Below are positions 18,558 through 27,059 of a stretch of 64,000 bases of DNA, piece by piece (positions within the stretch are counted from its first letter, which is position 1; the number at the start of each line of letters is the position of its first letter). The translations under genes and the position numbers were made by a program. The DNA lies in contig NZ_JWJG01000028.1 of the NCBI RefSeq assembly GCF_000818395.1, positions 1,366,222-1,430,221 on the forward strand. The letters run 5' to 3'. The notes beneath the pieces are model-generated. The model worked only from the letters and a program-made list of their open reading frames with translations. It did not search any database and was not told where the DNA came from. This DNA comes from Noviherbaspirillum autotrophicum. GTDB lineage: Bacteria; Pseudomonadota; Gammaproteobacteria; Burkholderiales; Burkholderiaceae_D.

Positions 18558-18920
18558 ATGACAACCATCCAAGTATTCGATCCGGCCCTCTGTTGCAGCA
18601 CTGGCGTGTGCGGCGTCGAAGTGGACCAGCAGCTGGTCACCTTCGCGGCGGACATCAAATGGCTGGAACAACAAGGCACCAAGGTGGAACGTTTCAACCT
18701 TGCGCAGCAGCCGCTCGCATTCGCCGAAAACCCGGTCGTAAAGGGATTTCTGGAGCGCTCCGGCCAGGAAGGTTTGCCGCTGATTCTGGTCAACGGCGAC
18801 GTCGCGCTCGCCGGCCGTTATCCGCGCCGCGCCGAACTGGCGCGATGGGCCGGCATCAGCCAGTTTGCCGTTTCGGCACAACCCGCAAATACCTGCAAGC
18901 CCGGCTCCGGCTGCTGCTAA
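18558..18920 (+). CDS. arsD: ArsD arsenic metallochaperone
   Basis: This 120-residue protein passes As(III) to the ArsA ATPase and has weak repressor activity in other systems. Cys12, Cys13 and Cys18 in ALCCSTGVCG are exactly the residues needed for metal transfer in the R773 protein. A C-terminal Cys (CKPGSGCC) cluster is also present. It lies between arsC and arsA with short gaps, consistent with one transcript. Confidence 0.95.
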   Translation: MTTIQVFDPALCCSTGVCGVEVDQQLVTFAADIKWLEQQGTKVERFNLAQQPLAFAENPVVKGFLERSGQEGLPLILVNGDVALAGRYPRRAELARWAGISQFAVSAQPANTCKPGSGCC

Positions 18921-18938
18921 CCATCCAAGGGAAAAGCG

Positions 18939-20702
18939 ATGCGCTTCCTCGAAGACACACCTCCATTTCTCTTTTTTACGGGTAAAGGCGGCGTCGGCAA
19001 GACTTCTCTTGCCTGCGCGACTGCGATCCGGCTCGCCAACCAGGGCAAGCGTGTCCTCCTGGTCAGCACCGACCCAGCGTCGAACGTCGGGCAGGTATTC
19101 GGCCTCGCGATCGGCAACCGCATTACGGCCATACAAGCCGTGCCCCGCTTGTTTGCCTTGGAAATTGATCCGCAGGCGGCGGCGCAGCAGTACCGCGACC
19201 GGATCGTTGGCCCGGTGCGGGGCGTCTTGCCGGAGGCAGTCGTTAAAGGCATCGAAGAGCAGCTTTCCGGCGCCTGCACCACGGAAATCGCCGCATTCGA
19301 CGAGTTTACCGCGCTGTTGACCGACCAGAAGCTGCTGCAGGACTACGATACGATCATCTTCGACACCGCTCCCACGGGTCACACCATCCGCTTGCTGCAA
19401 TTGCCTGGGGCGTGGACCGGCTTCCTTGAAGAAGGCAAGGGAGATGCATCGTGCCTCGGCCCGCTTGCCGGCCTGGAAAAACAGAGAAACCAATACCGCG
19501 CTGCCGTCGACGCCCTGGCAGATGCCCAACGCACGCGTCTGATCCTCGTTGCGCGCGCCCAGCAGTCGACGCTACAAGAAGTGGCCCGTACCCATGAAGA
19601 GCTTGCGGCCATCGGGTTGACTCAACAATACCTTGTGATCAATGGCATTCTGCCCAAGACCGAAGCATCCGCCGATCCGCTTGCCGCCGCAATCTGGCAA
19701 CGCGAGCAAGCGGCACTTACTCACCTGCCAGCCAACCTCTCCCAGCTCACCACCGACCGTGTTGCGCTCATGCCGTTCAATCTGGTCGGACTGCCGGCGC
19801 TGAGCCAGCTCCTTGCCGCCCCTGCACCGCAGGCCGACACGCCTGCGTCTGCGGCACCGCTTCCGCCGGCGCCCGATCTTGCGGCGCTGGTTGACGACAT
19901 CGCCGAAGACGAACACGGCTTGATCATGGTGATGGGCAAAGGCGGGGTCGGCAAAACCACGCTCGCCGCCGCCATCGCGGTGGAGTTAGCCAGCCGCGGA
20001 CATGACGTCCACCTGACCACTTCCGATCCAGCGGCCCATCTCGCCGATACACTGGATGGTTCGCTTGATCGCATGACGATCAGCCGCATCGATCCGCATG
20101 TCGAAACCGAGCGCTACCGACAACATGTACTGGAAACGAAAGGCAAGGAATTGGATGCACAGGGCCGCGCGCTGCTGGAGGAAGATTTGCGTTCGCCCTG
20201 CACCGAAGAAATCGCCGTTTTCCAGGCGTTTTCACGCGTGATCCGAGAGGCAGGCAAGAAGTTTGTGGTGATGGATACGGCCCCGACCGGCCATACGCTC
20301 CTGTTGCTTGATGCAACCGGCGCTTATCACCGCGAAATCGTGCGCCAGATGGGTAGCAAGGGACTGCACTTCACCACGCCCATGATGCAGTTGCAAGACC
20401 CGAAGCAGACCAAGATCTTAATCGTGACCCTAGCTGAAACGACGCCTGTTCTGGAGGCGGCGAATCTGCAGGACGACTTGCGCCGTGCGGGGATCGAGCC
20501 ATGGGCCTGGATTGTCAACAACAGCCTCGCCTACGCCGCCCCGCGATCCCCGCTCTTGCGGCAGCGCGCGGCAAACGAGATGCAGCAGATCGATGCCGTC
20601 GCAACCCGCCATGCACGCCGCTGGGCAGTCGTGCCGTTGCAGGCGCAGGAACCAGTCGGTGTTGACCGGCTGCGCAGCCTGGCGCGCCATTCATCCGTGT
20701 GA
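18939..20702 (+). CDS. arsA: ArsA arsenite-stimulated ATPase
   Basis: This 587-residue protein has two homologous ATPase halves, with P-loops GKGGVGKTS (about 15-23) and GKGGVGKTT (about 333-341). Both halves carry the DTAPTGHT signature. The three metalloid-binding cysteines are in the expected places: Cys113 (GACTTE), Cys172 (ASCLG) and Cys421 (SPCTEE), which match 113, 172 and 422 of the R773 protein. It should power the downstream Acr3 pump. AGGGAAAAG precedes the ATG. Confidence 0.96.
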   Translation: MRFLEDTPPFLFFTGKGGVGKTSLACATAIRLANQGKRVLLVSTDPASNVGQVFGLAIGNRITAIQAVPRLFALEIDPQAAAQQYRDRIVGPVRGVLPEAVVKGIEEQLSGACTTEIAAFDEFTALLTDQKLLQDYDTIIFDTAPTGHTIRLLQLPGAWTGFLEEGKGDASCLGPLAGLEKQRNQYRAAVDALADAQRTRLILVARAQQSTLQEVARTHEELAAIGLTQQYLVINGILPKTEASADPLAAAIWQREQAALTHLPANLSQLTTDRVALMPFNLVGLPALSQLLAAPAPQADTPASAAPLPPAPDLAALVDDIAEDEHGLIMVMGKGGVGKTTLAAAIAVELASRGHDVHLTTSDPAAHLADTLDGSLDRMTISRIDPHVETERYRQHVLETKGKELDAQGRALLEEDLRSPCTEEIAVFQAFSRVIREAGKKFVVMDTAPTGHTLLLLDATGAYHREIVRQMGSKGLHFTTPMMQLQDPKQTKILIVTLAETTPVLEAANLQDDLRRAGIEPWAWIVNNSLAYAAPRSPLLRQRAANEMQQIDAVATRHARRWAVVPLQAQEPVGVDRLRSLARHSSV

Positions 20703-20728
20703 TCCCCCTGAATGATTCAGAGACCATC

Positions 20729-21805
20729 ATGTCCGTACAATGCGAAGTAACCGGGAAGCGCGCCGCCGGTGCGCCGCTCGGCTTTTTTGAACGCTACCTG
20801 ACTGCCTGGGTCGCACTCTGCATCGTCGTTGGCATCGTGTTTGGACAAGCCTTGCCCGGCGTATTCAAGACCATCGGCGCGATAGAGATCGCCAAGGTCA
20901 ACCTGCCGGTCGGTTTGCTGATCTGGGTGATGATCATCCCCATGCTGCTGAAGATCGACTTTGGCGCATTGAGCCAGGTGCGCGCCCATGTCAAGGGCAT
21001 CGGCGTGACCTTGTTCGTCAATTGGCTGGTCAAGCCGTTTTCGATGGCATTGCTTGGCTGGATATTCGTGCGGCACCTGTTTGCGCCGATGCTGCCTGCT
21101 GCTCAGATCGACAGTTATATCGCCGGCCTGATTCTGCTTGCAGCAGCCCCGTGCACGGCGATGGTATTCGTCTGGAGCCGGCTGACCAACGGCGATCCGT
21201 ATTTCACGCTGTCGCAAGTGGCGGTGAACGACCTGATCATGGTATTTGCCTTCGCGCCGGTAGTGGGCTTGCTGCTCGGCGTATCCAGCATCACCGTGCC
21301 GTGGGATACGCTGATCACGTCGGTGATCCTCTATATCGTCATCCCCGTCCTTATCGCGCAAGCGCTGCGCAGAGTTCTTCTGACTAAGGGACAGACCGCG
21401 TTTGACGCGGCAATGACGAAAATCCAGCCATGGTCGATTGCCGCGCTGCTGCTGACACTGGTGCTGCTGTTTGCCTTCCAGGGCGACGCGATCATCAAGC
21501 AGCCGTTGGTCATTGCGCTGCTTGCGGTACCGATCCTGATTCAGGTTTTTTTCAATTCCGCGCTGGCTTATTGGCTGAATCGGAAGGTGGGAGAGAAGCA
21601 CTCGGTCGCCTGCCCGTCGGCGCTGATTGGCGCGTCCAACTTCTTCGAGCTGGCGGTCGCTGCCGCGATCAGCCTGTTCGGATTTGAATCCGGCGCCGCG
21701 CTCGCGACCGTGGTCGGCGTGCTGATCGAAGTGCCGGTGATGCTGCTTGTCGTCAAGATAGTCAACGCCACCCGGCCATGGTACGAAGCCGGTAGCCGGG
21801 CATGA
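20729..21805 (+). CDS. acr3: Acr3 family arsenite efflux permease
   Basis: This 358-residue inner-membrane protein has about ten hydrophobic helices and the Acr3 motif APCTAMVFVWS, whose cysteine is needed for arsenite transport in characterised members. The sequence is typical of Acr3 and not of the unrelated ArsB antiporter. It follows arsA by 26 bp, so the likely complex is Acr3 with ArsA. The ATG at 20729 is preferred to the ATG at 20699 that overlaps arsA. Confidence 0.94.
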   Translation: MSVQCEVTGKRAAGAPLGFFERYLTAWVALCIVVGIVFGQALPGVFKTIGAIEIAKVNLPVGLLIWVMIIPMLLKIDFGALSQVRAHVKGIGVTLFVNWLVKPFSMALLGWIFVRHLFAPMLPAAQIDSYIAGLILLAAAPCTAMVFVWSRLTNGDPYFTLSQVAVNDLIMVFAFAPVVGLLLGVSSITVPWDTLITSVILYIVIPVLIAQALRRVLLTKGQTAFDAAMTKIQPWSIAALLLTLVLLFAFQGDAIIKQPLVIALLAVPILIQVFFNSALAYWLNRKVGEKHSVACPSALIGASNFFELAVAAAISLFGFESGAALATVVGVLIEVPVMLLVVKIVNATRPWYEAGSRA

Positions 21806-22040
21806 CACAGGCGCATGCGACATAAGCGGATTCCTGATCTCAAGCCAGGCAAGTCGCCCGCATAAGTGGATTTATCGATGGCCTTGCTCGGCGAAGGATC
21901 ACAGGCCCGTGCAAGGCATTGTGCGACTGATCTCAGACATATCGCATTGAGATTTGCCGTGCTAATTTCAGCGGCGTGCATTACAAGAATGCCGGCACCG
22001 GCAAAGAGCAAGCTAACCGAATCGACTTGAAGGACATTCC

Positions 22041-22409
22041 ATGAATCGCAACATTCTCGACGAAGCGCAGATTCACCCGGCGATACGCGCCGCTATTGCC
22101 AATGCCAATGCGGATATCGTTAATGAAGTAAAAGCAGCCATTGAGTCGAACGCGGTAGTCGTAGTCGGCATGGCCCAGAATCCGCATCCTCTCAGAGCGA
22201 AAGCGGCTCTCAACGCGGCAAATATCCCGTATAAATACCTTGAATACGGCAGTTATCTAAGTGGCTGGCGCCGACGCAATGCATTGAAGATGTGGACAGG
22301 CTGGCCTACGTTCCCGATGATATTCGTCAAGGGCACCCTCGTTGGGGGTGCAAGCGACCTGAAAAAGCTTATTGCGAGCGGAGAGCTTATTCAAATGCTC
22401 AAGGCTTGA
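22041..22409 (+). CDS. Glutaredoxin-like protein lacking all cysteines
   Basis: This 122-residue protein matches the monothiol glutaredoxin fold: VVVVGMAQNPHPLRAKAAL at the active-site position, then the cis-proline stretch WTGWPTFPMIFVKG and the glutathione-binding VGGASDL. The active-site cysteine is replaced (NPHPLR) and the protein contains no cysteine at all, so it cannot do thiol redox chemistry. It may bind glutathione or an iron-sulfur partner, or act as a scaffold. It lies 235 bp after acr3 on the same strand. GAAGGAC is a reasonable ribosome site. Confidence 0.75.
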   Translation: MNRNILDEAQIHPAIRAAIANANADIVNEVKAAIESNAVVVVGMAQNPHPLRAKAALNAANIPYKYLEYGSYLSGWRRRNALKMWTGWPTFPMIFVKGTLVGGASDLKKLIASGELIQMLKA

Positions 22410-22502
22410 TCCGAGATATCTTTCGTATTTTTCCCTGGCTACGGTAATATGCGCTCGCAGTAATAAAAATCCATGTCAGGGATTGGGCGAGACACTGGCC
22501 CA

Positions 22503-22528
22503 CCCGCAATAAGCGCGGCGGGCTTTTT
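22503..22528 (+). terminator. Terminator after glutaredoxin-like gene
   Basis: The stem CCCGC/GCGGG with loop AATAAGCGCG is followed by CTTTTTG, 94 bp past the stop codon. Confidence 0.6.
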
Positions 22529-22615
22529 GTTGCCTGAAGAAGGCGAGTCATGCGTTTGATGAATATCTGTCATTCGCCAAATGAAGCAGACAGATCACTA
22601 CGATGTGAGTATTAT

Positions 22616-22685
22616 TGTGCCTGTCTCCTCCAACTCTCCTTGAATTGGATTTAACCCGCTACCGCAAGGCTAGCGGGTTTTTTTT
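22616..22685 (+). ncRNA. Candidate small RNA with CUCCUCC motif
   Basis: A possible extended -10 element (TGAG-TATTAT, hexamer 22610-22615) is followed by about 70 nt. These contain GTCTCCTCC and ACTCTCCTT and end in a perfect 9-bp terminator stem AACCCGCTA/TAGCGGGTT plus eight T residues (22653-22685). CUCCU stretches can pair with ribosome-binding sites. The -35 is weak (CAGACA). Confidence 0.4.
22653..22685 (+). terminator. Orphan intrinsic terminator
   Basis: A perfect 9-bp stem with loop CCGCAAGGC precedes eight T residues. No protein gene lies directly upstream. Confidence 0.8.
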
Positions 22686-22789
22686 CGCCGAAGATTTTCA
22701 AGTTGATGGGCCAGAGCAAGCAAAATTGTCCTCAAACTTGAATTGTCCGAGCAGGTCTTCTCCCATCCCTTTCCAAGGGCGCATTAACA

Positions 22790-22800
22790 ATTCGAACTCA
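22790..22800 (+). repeat. Possible att core, direct repeat of tRNA-Ser T-loop
   Basis: ATTCGAACTCA at 22790-22800 is identical to 26860-26870 inside the T-arm of tRNA-Ser, in the same orientation, and brackets the phage-like genes. The match does not extend to the tRNA 3' end as a full att duplication would, so it may be chance. Confidence 0.25.
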
Positions 22801-23178
22801 GCTTCGCCCTTCCAGCCACATTATCGCCTGCGCCATGTCGTTGTAGAAAACACGGTATTCACCGTCACCTGATGCGCCAAAGGCAATTCTGGATAAGAGA
22901 GCGATGCGGCTGTTTGGCACAAGAATGGCGCTACGCAGCTGGGCAGAACCTAGTTTTTGTTTTGTTTCTGCTTCCAGTCTTTGCTGCAGAAATACGAGAT
23001 CAACGTCGGGAGCCTCCATCTCCAAGGCGTCATACAACACCTTTACCTGATGTGTATCCTGGGCCAAAACCAGTACCCGCGCCTGACATTCCAACAGCAT
23101 TTCTTCGGTGCATATTCCGCGCAAGCGGGCAACAATAATGCTGCCGACCGGCTCAACCCATAGCTTCTGTTGTTCCAT
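22798..23178 (-). CDS. Hypothetical protein, possible STAS-like domain
   Basis: This 126-residue protein begins MEQQKLWVEPVGSIIVARLRG. It has an alternating strand and helix pattern and the stretch VKVLYDALEMEAP, reminiscent of small STAS/SpoIIAA-like domains, without a motif I can assign firmly. The start overlaps the end of the helicase fragment by 26 bp. It may be a chromosomal gene to which the element is now fused, or an element gene. Confidence 0.5.
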   Translation of the reverse strand: MEQQKLWVEPVGSIIVARLRGICTEEMLLECQARVLVLAQDTHQVKVLYDALEMEAPDVDLVFLQQRLEAETKQKLGSAQLRSAILVPNSRIALLSRIAFGASGDGEYRVFYNDMAQAIMWLEGRS

Positions 23179-23536
23179 GGCTTACTTTCTTCAAACAATT
23201 ATCAAAACCCTTACCTGGCTCATATTCTGAAGGTAGCATCTCGAACGAAAGGGAAAGCACCTTCTCCCCTTGCGTCATCAGATCGAGCTCCACCTGCGAC
23301 AGGAATATGCTTTTTCCATGTCCATTGATGCCAGCCCAAAGTGAAACCTCACCAGGGCGGAAGGCAATTTTTCCGTTTGCCTTGTCCCACAGCGGACGCG
23401 GAGGCGTGGACGCATCTGGCGCTGGGTAGAACGCCGCAATCGTCTCCTGGAGGAAGTCTGAAGCTGGCCGGACCTTGTGATCTTCTGGCTCCGCCATGTA
23501 GGCGCTGAAATCAATGTCGTCCTTAATCAGCTCCAT
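23153..23536 (-). pseudogene. DnaB/RepA-like replicative helicase fragment
   Basis: The 127 codons include a RecA-type P-loop region (GEVSLWAGINGHGKSIFLSQ) and the following strand EKVLSLSFEMLP, as in phage-type DnaB or Twinkle helicases. The sequence loses resemblance after about residue 105 and stops, where relatives continue for about 300 residues or more. No continuation is seen downstream in any minus frame. I read this as a truncation at a deletion junction near 23200. It overlaps the next upstream gene by 10 bp. Confidence 0.6.
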
Positions 23537-23925
23537 GCGAACTCCTTGTTTTCAAATGGCAGCCACGGCAGGAAATCGAGCATCCAACGCCACTGGTTTT
23601 GCGGCTTGTCGATGTCAGCGGGATGGGGCAACAAGTAGACATTTGCGCCTTGCCGATTGTCGGCATCCCACACCCCGAGGAAAGACGGTCGTTCAAACGC
23701 GATAGAACGGGCTACAGCACGCCAATCAACACTCGGTGCGGCATAGATGCAGACCTGAAGCCCGCGAACCCAAAGCCAGTCGTAAACCTTACTTGGCTGG
23801 GCATAGACGGTATGGTTTGGCTCATTGATCCGGCCAATCAGGGACACCAAGATCATTTCTGCCGGCTTGAGCCCTTTTTTGCGGGCTTCAAGAATAGGTA
23901 GGCCATTGGAGGCGATCATTCCCAT
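23527..23925 (-). CDS. Phage-like hypothetical protein
   Basis: This 132-residue protein begins MGMIASNGLPILEARKKGLK and is rich in tryptophan (PQNQWRWMLDFLPWLPF). I recognise no domain. It overlaps both neighbours by about 10 bp, as in translationally coupled phage early genes, and lies between the replication-type protein and the helicase fragment, which suggests a part in replication. Confidence 0.55.
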   Translation of the reverse strand: MGMIASNGLPILEARKKGLKPAEMILVSLIGRINEPNHTVYAQPSKVYDWLWVRGLQVCIYAAPSVDWRAVARSIAFERPSFLGVWDADNRQGANVYLLPHPADIDKPQNQWRWMLDFLPWLPFENKEFAWS

Positions 23926-24641
23926 GATTCACCTCCCACCGCTTGTCCACCCACGAGGTTCTTGCTCCCCAACTCACCCACGTACTGTGCAAACTTGGTG
24001 GCGTTGAATAACGTGGCCGGGCGCAAATAGCTCCGCATCTTCGAATCAGCAGACCAAGCGCCTACCTTGGCATCGATCACAGCGCGGCACTCATCCGCCG
24101 TTGCCCCTTCAGCCAGACGAGCTGCAATCAGAGTCATGTTTGCCTTTACCGGCTTGTAGCCTCGCCCCGTTTTCTCGTTCAGGTAGGCAAGGACACCAGC
24201 GGCATCCTTACTATCCGTAGTTGAAAATGAAGATGAAGATGAAGGGGTTGGATTTTGCTTATCCCCAGTGGTTGGATTTTGGTTAAGCAAACGCGGATTT
24301 CCGCCCAATTTCCCAGCCTCTCGGCGGATTTGGCATAGCTTTTCGTCGGAAACCATCCGCTTGCTGTATATCGCGTTATCCGCACCCCGACGCTTTGCTA
24401 CGCCATAGGTTAGGAGCGTGCTTAGCGTTTGGTTGAAGGTTTGGTTATCCAAGCCGAGAAGGCGCGCTGTCACCTCGTCAGGCATTGGGGAGCCATTCAG
24501 GAGCAAGACGCCACGCTCACTTGACTCGTGCATGAGGCACAGCATTTCGAACCAAACACCCCGCTCGAAGTAGCCGAGCGCTTGGACGGCGAGGTCCTTG
24601 CGCCAGTCGGCTGGGTAAAACTGCATTGCAGGCATTTTCAT
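23916..24641 (-). CDS. Phage replication-type protein (DUF1376-like, conserved phage C-terminal domain)
   Basis: This 241-residue protein begins MKMPAMQFYPADWRKDLAVQ, a start typical of DUF1376 phage proteins. A serine-rich linker (about 150-165) leads to a C-terminal domain with GYKPVKANMTLIAARL and TLFNATKFAQYVGEL, like the conserved phage C-terminal domain of replisome organisers. I chose the ATG at 24641 because GGGGTG lies upstream and the previous gene ends at 24646. It would recruit helicase to the element origin. The family is fairly clear and the role inferred. Confidence 0.75.
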   Translation of the reverse strand: MKMPAMQFYPADWRKDLAVQALGYFERGVWFEMLCLMHESSERGVLLLNGSPMPDEVTARLLGLDNQTFNQTLSTLLTYGVAKRRGADNAIYSKRMVSDEKLCQIRREAGKLGGNPRLLNQNPTTGDKQNPTPSSSSSFSTTDSKDAAGVLAYLNEKTGRGYKPVKANMTLIAARLAEGATADECRAVIDAKVGAWSADSKMRSYLRPATLFNATKFAQYVGELGSKNLVGGQAVGGESWE

Positions 24642-24645
24642 GGCA

Positions 24646-24840
24646 TCACACCCCGCATTCCTTGGCGATACTCTGTATGGCCAATTCATACTCGCCGCTG
24701 CTGGCGGCTGGATGGGTTGCAACCCAGTGTGCCTTTCGCGCTTCATACCGCGCATAGCGGCTGCAAACAGTGCGTGTTCGAGCTACCGAGCGGATAGAGT
24801 TGTATAGCGCTTGATTCAGGCTTGGTGCGTTCTTTGTCAT
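24646..24840 (-). CDS. Small element protein of unknown function
   Basis: This 64-residue basic protein begins MTKNAPSLNQALYNSIRSVA and is rich in arginine. It overlaps the upstream gene by 4 bp (ATGA) and ends 4 bp before the replication-type gene, which supports it as a real member of the same transcript. No domain is recognised. Confidence 0.5.
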   Translation of the reverse strand: MTKNAPSLNQALYNSIRSVARTRTVCSRYARYEARKAHWVATHPAASSGEYELAIQSIAKECGV

Positions 24841-25271
24841 GCCGGCACCTCGAGATCAAGCGCCCCTTGTGGGTTGATTGCGTCCTTGCGAAGGCCAACC
24901 AAGACATAACGAGCGATACCCGGGTGAACGAGGCCATCTGGGCCAATGACCGTCTCCCGTTGGGAGGCAATAATCCAATCCTCTTCAAGCTCCTGGATGC
25001 GAGTTGCGAGCCGCGCATAGCCTGCTGCCGTGCCCTCGTAGGTGTTCAGTCCTCGTGGCCCAAGGTACTGCAGTGTTTTAAGCAGAACAGCGCGCTGAGT
25101 AAGCGTATTCACGCCGCTCAAGGCGAGGCCGGCGCGGGATAGCTCATTCAGGATAGATTTGATATGCTTGTAAGAGCAGTGAAGGATTTTCCTTTGCTGT
25201 GTCACGCCGCCGCCAAGCTCAGTGACATCAGCGCCCGCCTCGTTGCGGGCGTTGTTATTTTTTAGAGTCAT
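24837..25271 (-). CDS. Element protein of unknown function
   Basis: This 144-residue protein begins MTLKNNNARNEAGADVTELG. The ATG at 25271 has GGGAGG 5 nt upstream, which decides the start over a longer frame from 25310. The C-terminal half contains predicted helices (LATRIQELEEDWIIASQRE), a pattern also seen in phage helix-turn-helix proteins (DUF-type, winged). It overlaps the next gene by 4 bp. Confidence 0.55.
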   Translation of the reverse strand: MTLKNNNARNEAGADVTELGGGVTQQRKILHCSYKHIKSILNELSRAGLALSGVNTLTQRAVLLKTLQYLGPRGLNTYEGTAAGYARLATRIQELEEDWIIASQRETVIGPDGLVHPGIARYVLVGLRKDAINPQGALDLEVPA

Positions 25272-25282
25272 TGTGCCTCCCG

Positions 25283-25492
25283 TCACGCCGCTTGGCGCGT
25301 GGCAGCACATGCCGCTAGATATTCATCTAGCTCGTGTTCCAAGAAGATTGTGGTTCGAGGACCCAGCTTGAATGGTTTCGGGAACCGTGGGTCAGTTTTG
25401 GCCTTAAGCCAGAGTGTTGAAAGGCCGATGCCTAGCTTTGCGGAGGCTTGAGCCGGGCGAATTGCACGGCCTTGTGGGATGCAGACAGACAT
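25283..25492 (-). CDS. AlpA/excisionase-like helix-turn-helix protein
   Basis: This 69-residue protein contains RPAQASAKLGIGLSTLWLKAK followed by RFPKPFKLGPRTTIFLEHELDEYLA, the MerR-like winged helix of AlpA/excisionase regulators. AAAGGAGATGAA just before the ATG fixes the start at 25492. Such proteins activate integrase or early genes in phages and satellites. It sits 11 bp upstream of the unknown gene at 25271. Confidence 0.75.
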   Translation of the reverse strand: MSVCIPQGRAIRPAQASAKLGIGLSTLWLKAKTDPRFPKPFKLGPRTTIFLEHELDEYLAACAATRQAA

Positions 25493-25590
25493 TTCATCTC
25501 CTTTAGGATGTCTAGTCACATGCACATGCATGTGATCTGCCTGCATTAGATTTCCCTCTTCTATCCTCCCTGCAACTACCCCCCTATCCC

Positions 25591-26331
25591 TTACTTTGAG
25601 GGGGGAGGGTTAGCATCCGCAATTTGCCCAGTCCCCCTCAGCCGCTCCCATGTCGACTCAAACACCTTCTGTGTGAAGAGCGCTGGGTTCCCAAGCATTG
25701 CCCTCTTCGCATCTGCCTTGACCCCGGGCTTACCAGGCGCCGGCTTCGGGAGAGATGCAGGGTCATACCCGCTCTGCCGGAGCCACTCCAATACCGCTGC
25801 CTCTTGCTTAGCGCTTTTTAGAGTGTGTCGGTCCTCCACAATAGCTGGGGAGGATTGGATGGAAGTGGGTGCGGTTTGCGACGGAGGAATATTAGAGATC
25901 TTTTTCTCAGATGAGAGTAAGGCACTTTCTGTAAATTGTCCCACTGCCGCCAGCTTTGGCGTAAGCTCTGCTGGGACTTGTGCGATCAGTTTGCGCATCC
26001 ACGAGAGCAAATCGGAAACAGCAATAGTTGTTGCATGTGGATCAACGGGATCAACAACAGCGCCGTTCCATTCGTTTATGGCCGGCTTGGCGTCCGCTTT
26101 CAGGTCCTCGTCTTTTACCGCCTCTAGTACGAGGGACAATGCGTCGTCATATCCGCCGCCCAACTCCACTGCCACAATGTACGGTGCTTCCACAAGCGAA
26201 ATCCGCTTCCGCAGCAAAAGCAACCGCGCACGTTCTTCATGCCTCATCTTGCGCCCCTCAACGCCCCTTAATTCGGAAACCATGCCAGCCGGGTAAGGGT
26301 TGCCCGGTTTTCGAGTGGCCGCTCTAGGCAT
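25591..26331 (-). CDS. Element-associated hypothetical protein
   Basis: This 246-residue protein begins MPRAATRKPGNPYPAGMVSE. The N-terminal 120 residues are charged and helical. A Ser/Pro-rich linker (NIPPSQTAPTSIQSSPA) leads to a C-terminal block WLRQSGYDPASLPKPAPGKPG. I do not recognise a function. It lies between the two AlpA-like genes and is probably part of the element early region. Confidence 0.55.
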   Translation of the reverse strand: MPRAATRKPGNPYPAGMVSELRGVEGRKMRHEERARLLLLRKRISLVEAPYIVAVELGGGYDDALSLVLEAVKDEDLKADAKPAINEWNGAVVDPVDPHATTIAVSDLLSWMRKLIAQVPAELTPKLAAVGQFTESALLSSEKKISNIPPSQTAPTSIQSSPAIVEDRHTLKSAKQEAAVLEWLRQSGYDPASLPKPAPGKPGVKADAKRAMLGNPALFTQKVFESTWERLRGTGQIADANPPPSK

Positions 26332-26412
26332 GGCTACACTTAAATATATGGATATTTGGCAAGTATTCAATAACTACTACCGATTTTCCTTCGCCCCAAG
26401 TGAGTATTGAGG

Positions 26413-26613
26413 CTATCGGCATGCCGATCGGCTGAGCTGGACTCGAGATTGCAGCCATCCGTCGATGTCGGACGTGAGCCAGCCAACCGCTCTAGCGCCT
26501 AACGGAATAGATGCGGGAAATTCGTTTCTGGAGATAGCAGCGTAGATGCTGGAACGGGAAAGGCCTGTGCGCGCAAGTACAGCGGGAAGGCGGATGATTT
26601 GGTGTTGCTCCAT
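26413..26613 (-). CDS. AlpA family phage regulatory protein
   Basis: This 66-residue protein has the canonical AlpA pattern: IIRLPAVLARTGLSRSSIYA, then GARAVGWLTSDIDGWLQSR. The ATG at 26613 follows AAGGAG. AlpA-type proteins switch on integrase or excision in P4-like elements. It is the gene nearest to tRNA-Ser, and no integrase lies between. Confidence 0.85.
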   Translation of the reverse strand: MEQHQIIRLPAVLARTGLSRSSIYAAISRNEFPASIPLGARAVGWLTSDIDGWLQSRVQLSRSACR

Positions 26614-26843
26614 TTGAGTTTCTCCTTGGCTTGATAACCGCACTGGTGGCGGCGACAAGACAGGAGTCGCCCAGCATTTTTATCTTTTAAGGGTAACGGA
26701 GAAAATTTTTCGTAACGACGTAAAAATGCGGAGTAAGCAACTTAGACGCGCGCCAATTTATCGCCAAGCAATTGCGCGATGGAGGGAAAAATGGTGGGAA
26801 GTTTCAAGCTATCGCCTTGTAACCCGCATGGGTGCTAGGCGGT

Positions 26844-26933
<90 letters not shown>

Positions 26934-27059
26934 AGTCACGCAAATTATCACATAGATCGCTCGCCCCCTGTCCCAGACAGCTGACAAGCTCATTTCCTGT
27001 GATTTTGCGCAGCCGGCATTATACCCAACTCGTCCCCGCAGCGCTGTGCAAATGACAAA

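Larger units (their letters stand above)
22410..22797 (+). other. Noncoding tract with two plus-strand terminators
   Basis: These 388 bp hold no credible protein. The terminator at 22503-22528 ends the glutaredoxin-like transcript. A second, stronger one at 22653-22685 has no gene in front of it and probably ends a small RNA. The right end touches the mobile element remnant. Confidence 0.55.
22798..26613 (-). mobile_element. Degraded prophage or integrative element remnant next to tRNA-Ser
   Basis: Minus-strand genes include two AlpA-like regulators, a DUF1376/phage replication-type protein, a helicase N-terminal fragment and several unknown small proteins, packed with short overlaps as in phage early regions. 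Base composition looks lower in GC than the neighbours. No integrase, terminase or structural gene is seen. The right end lies 230 bp from tRNA-Ser. I infer a deletion that removed the rest of the element, including most of the helicase. Exact ends are uncertain. Confidence 0.6.
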
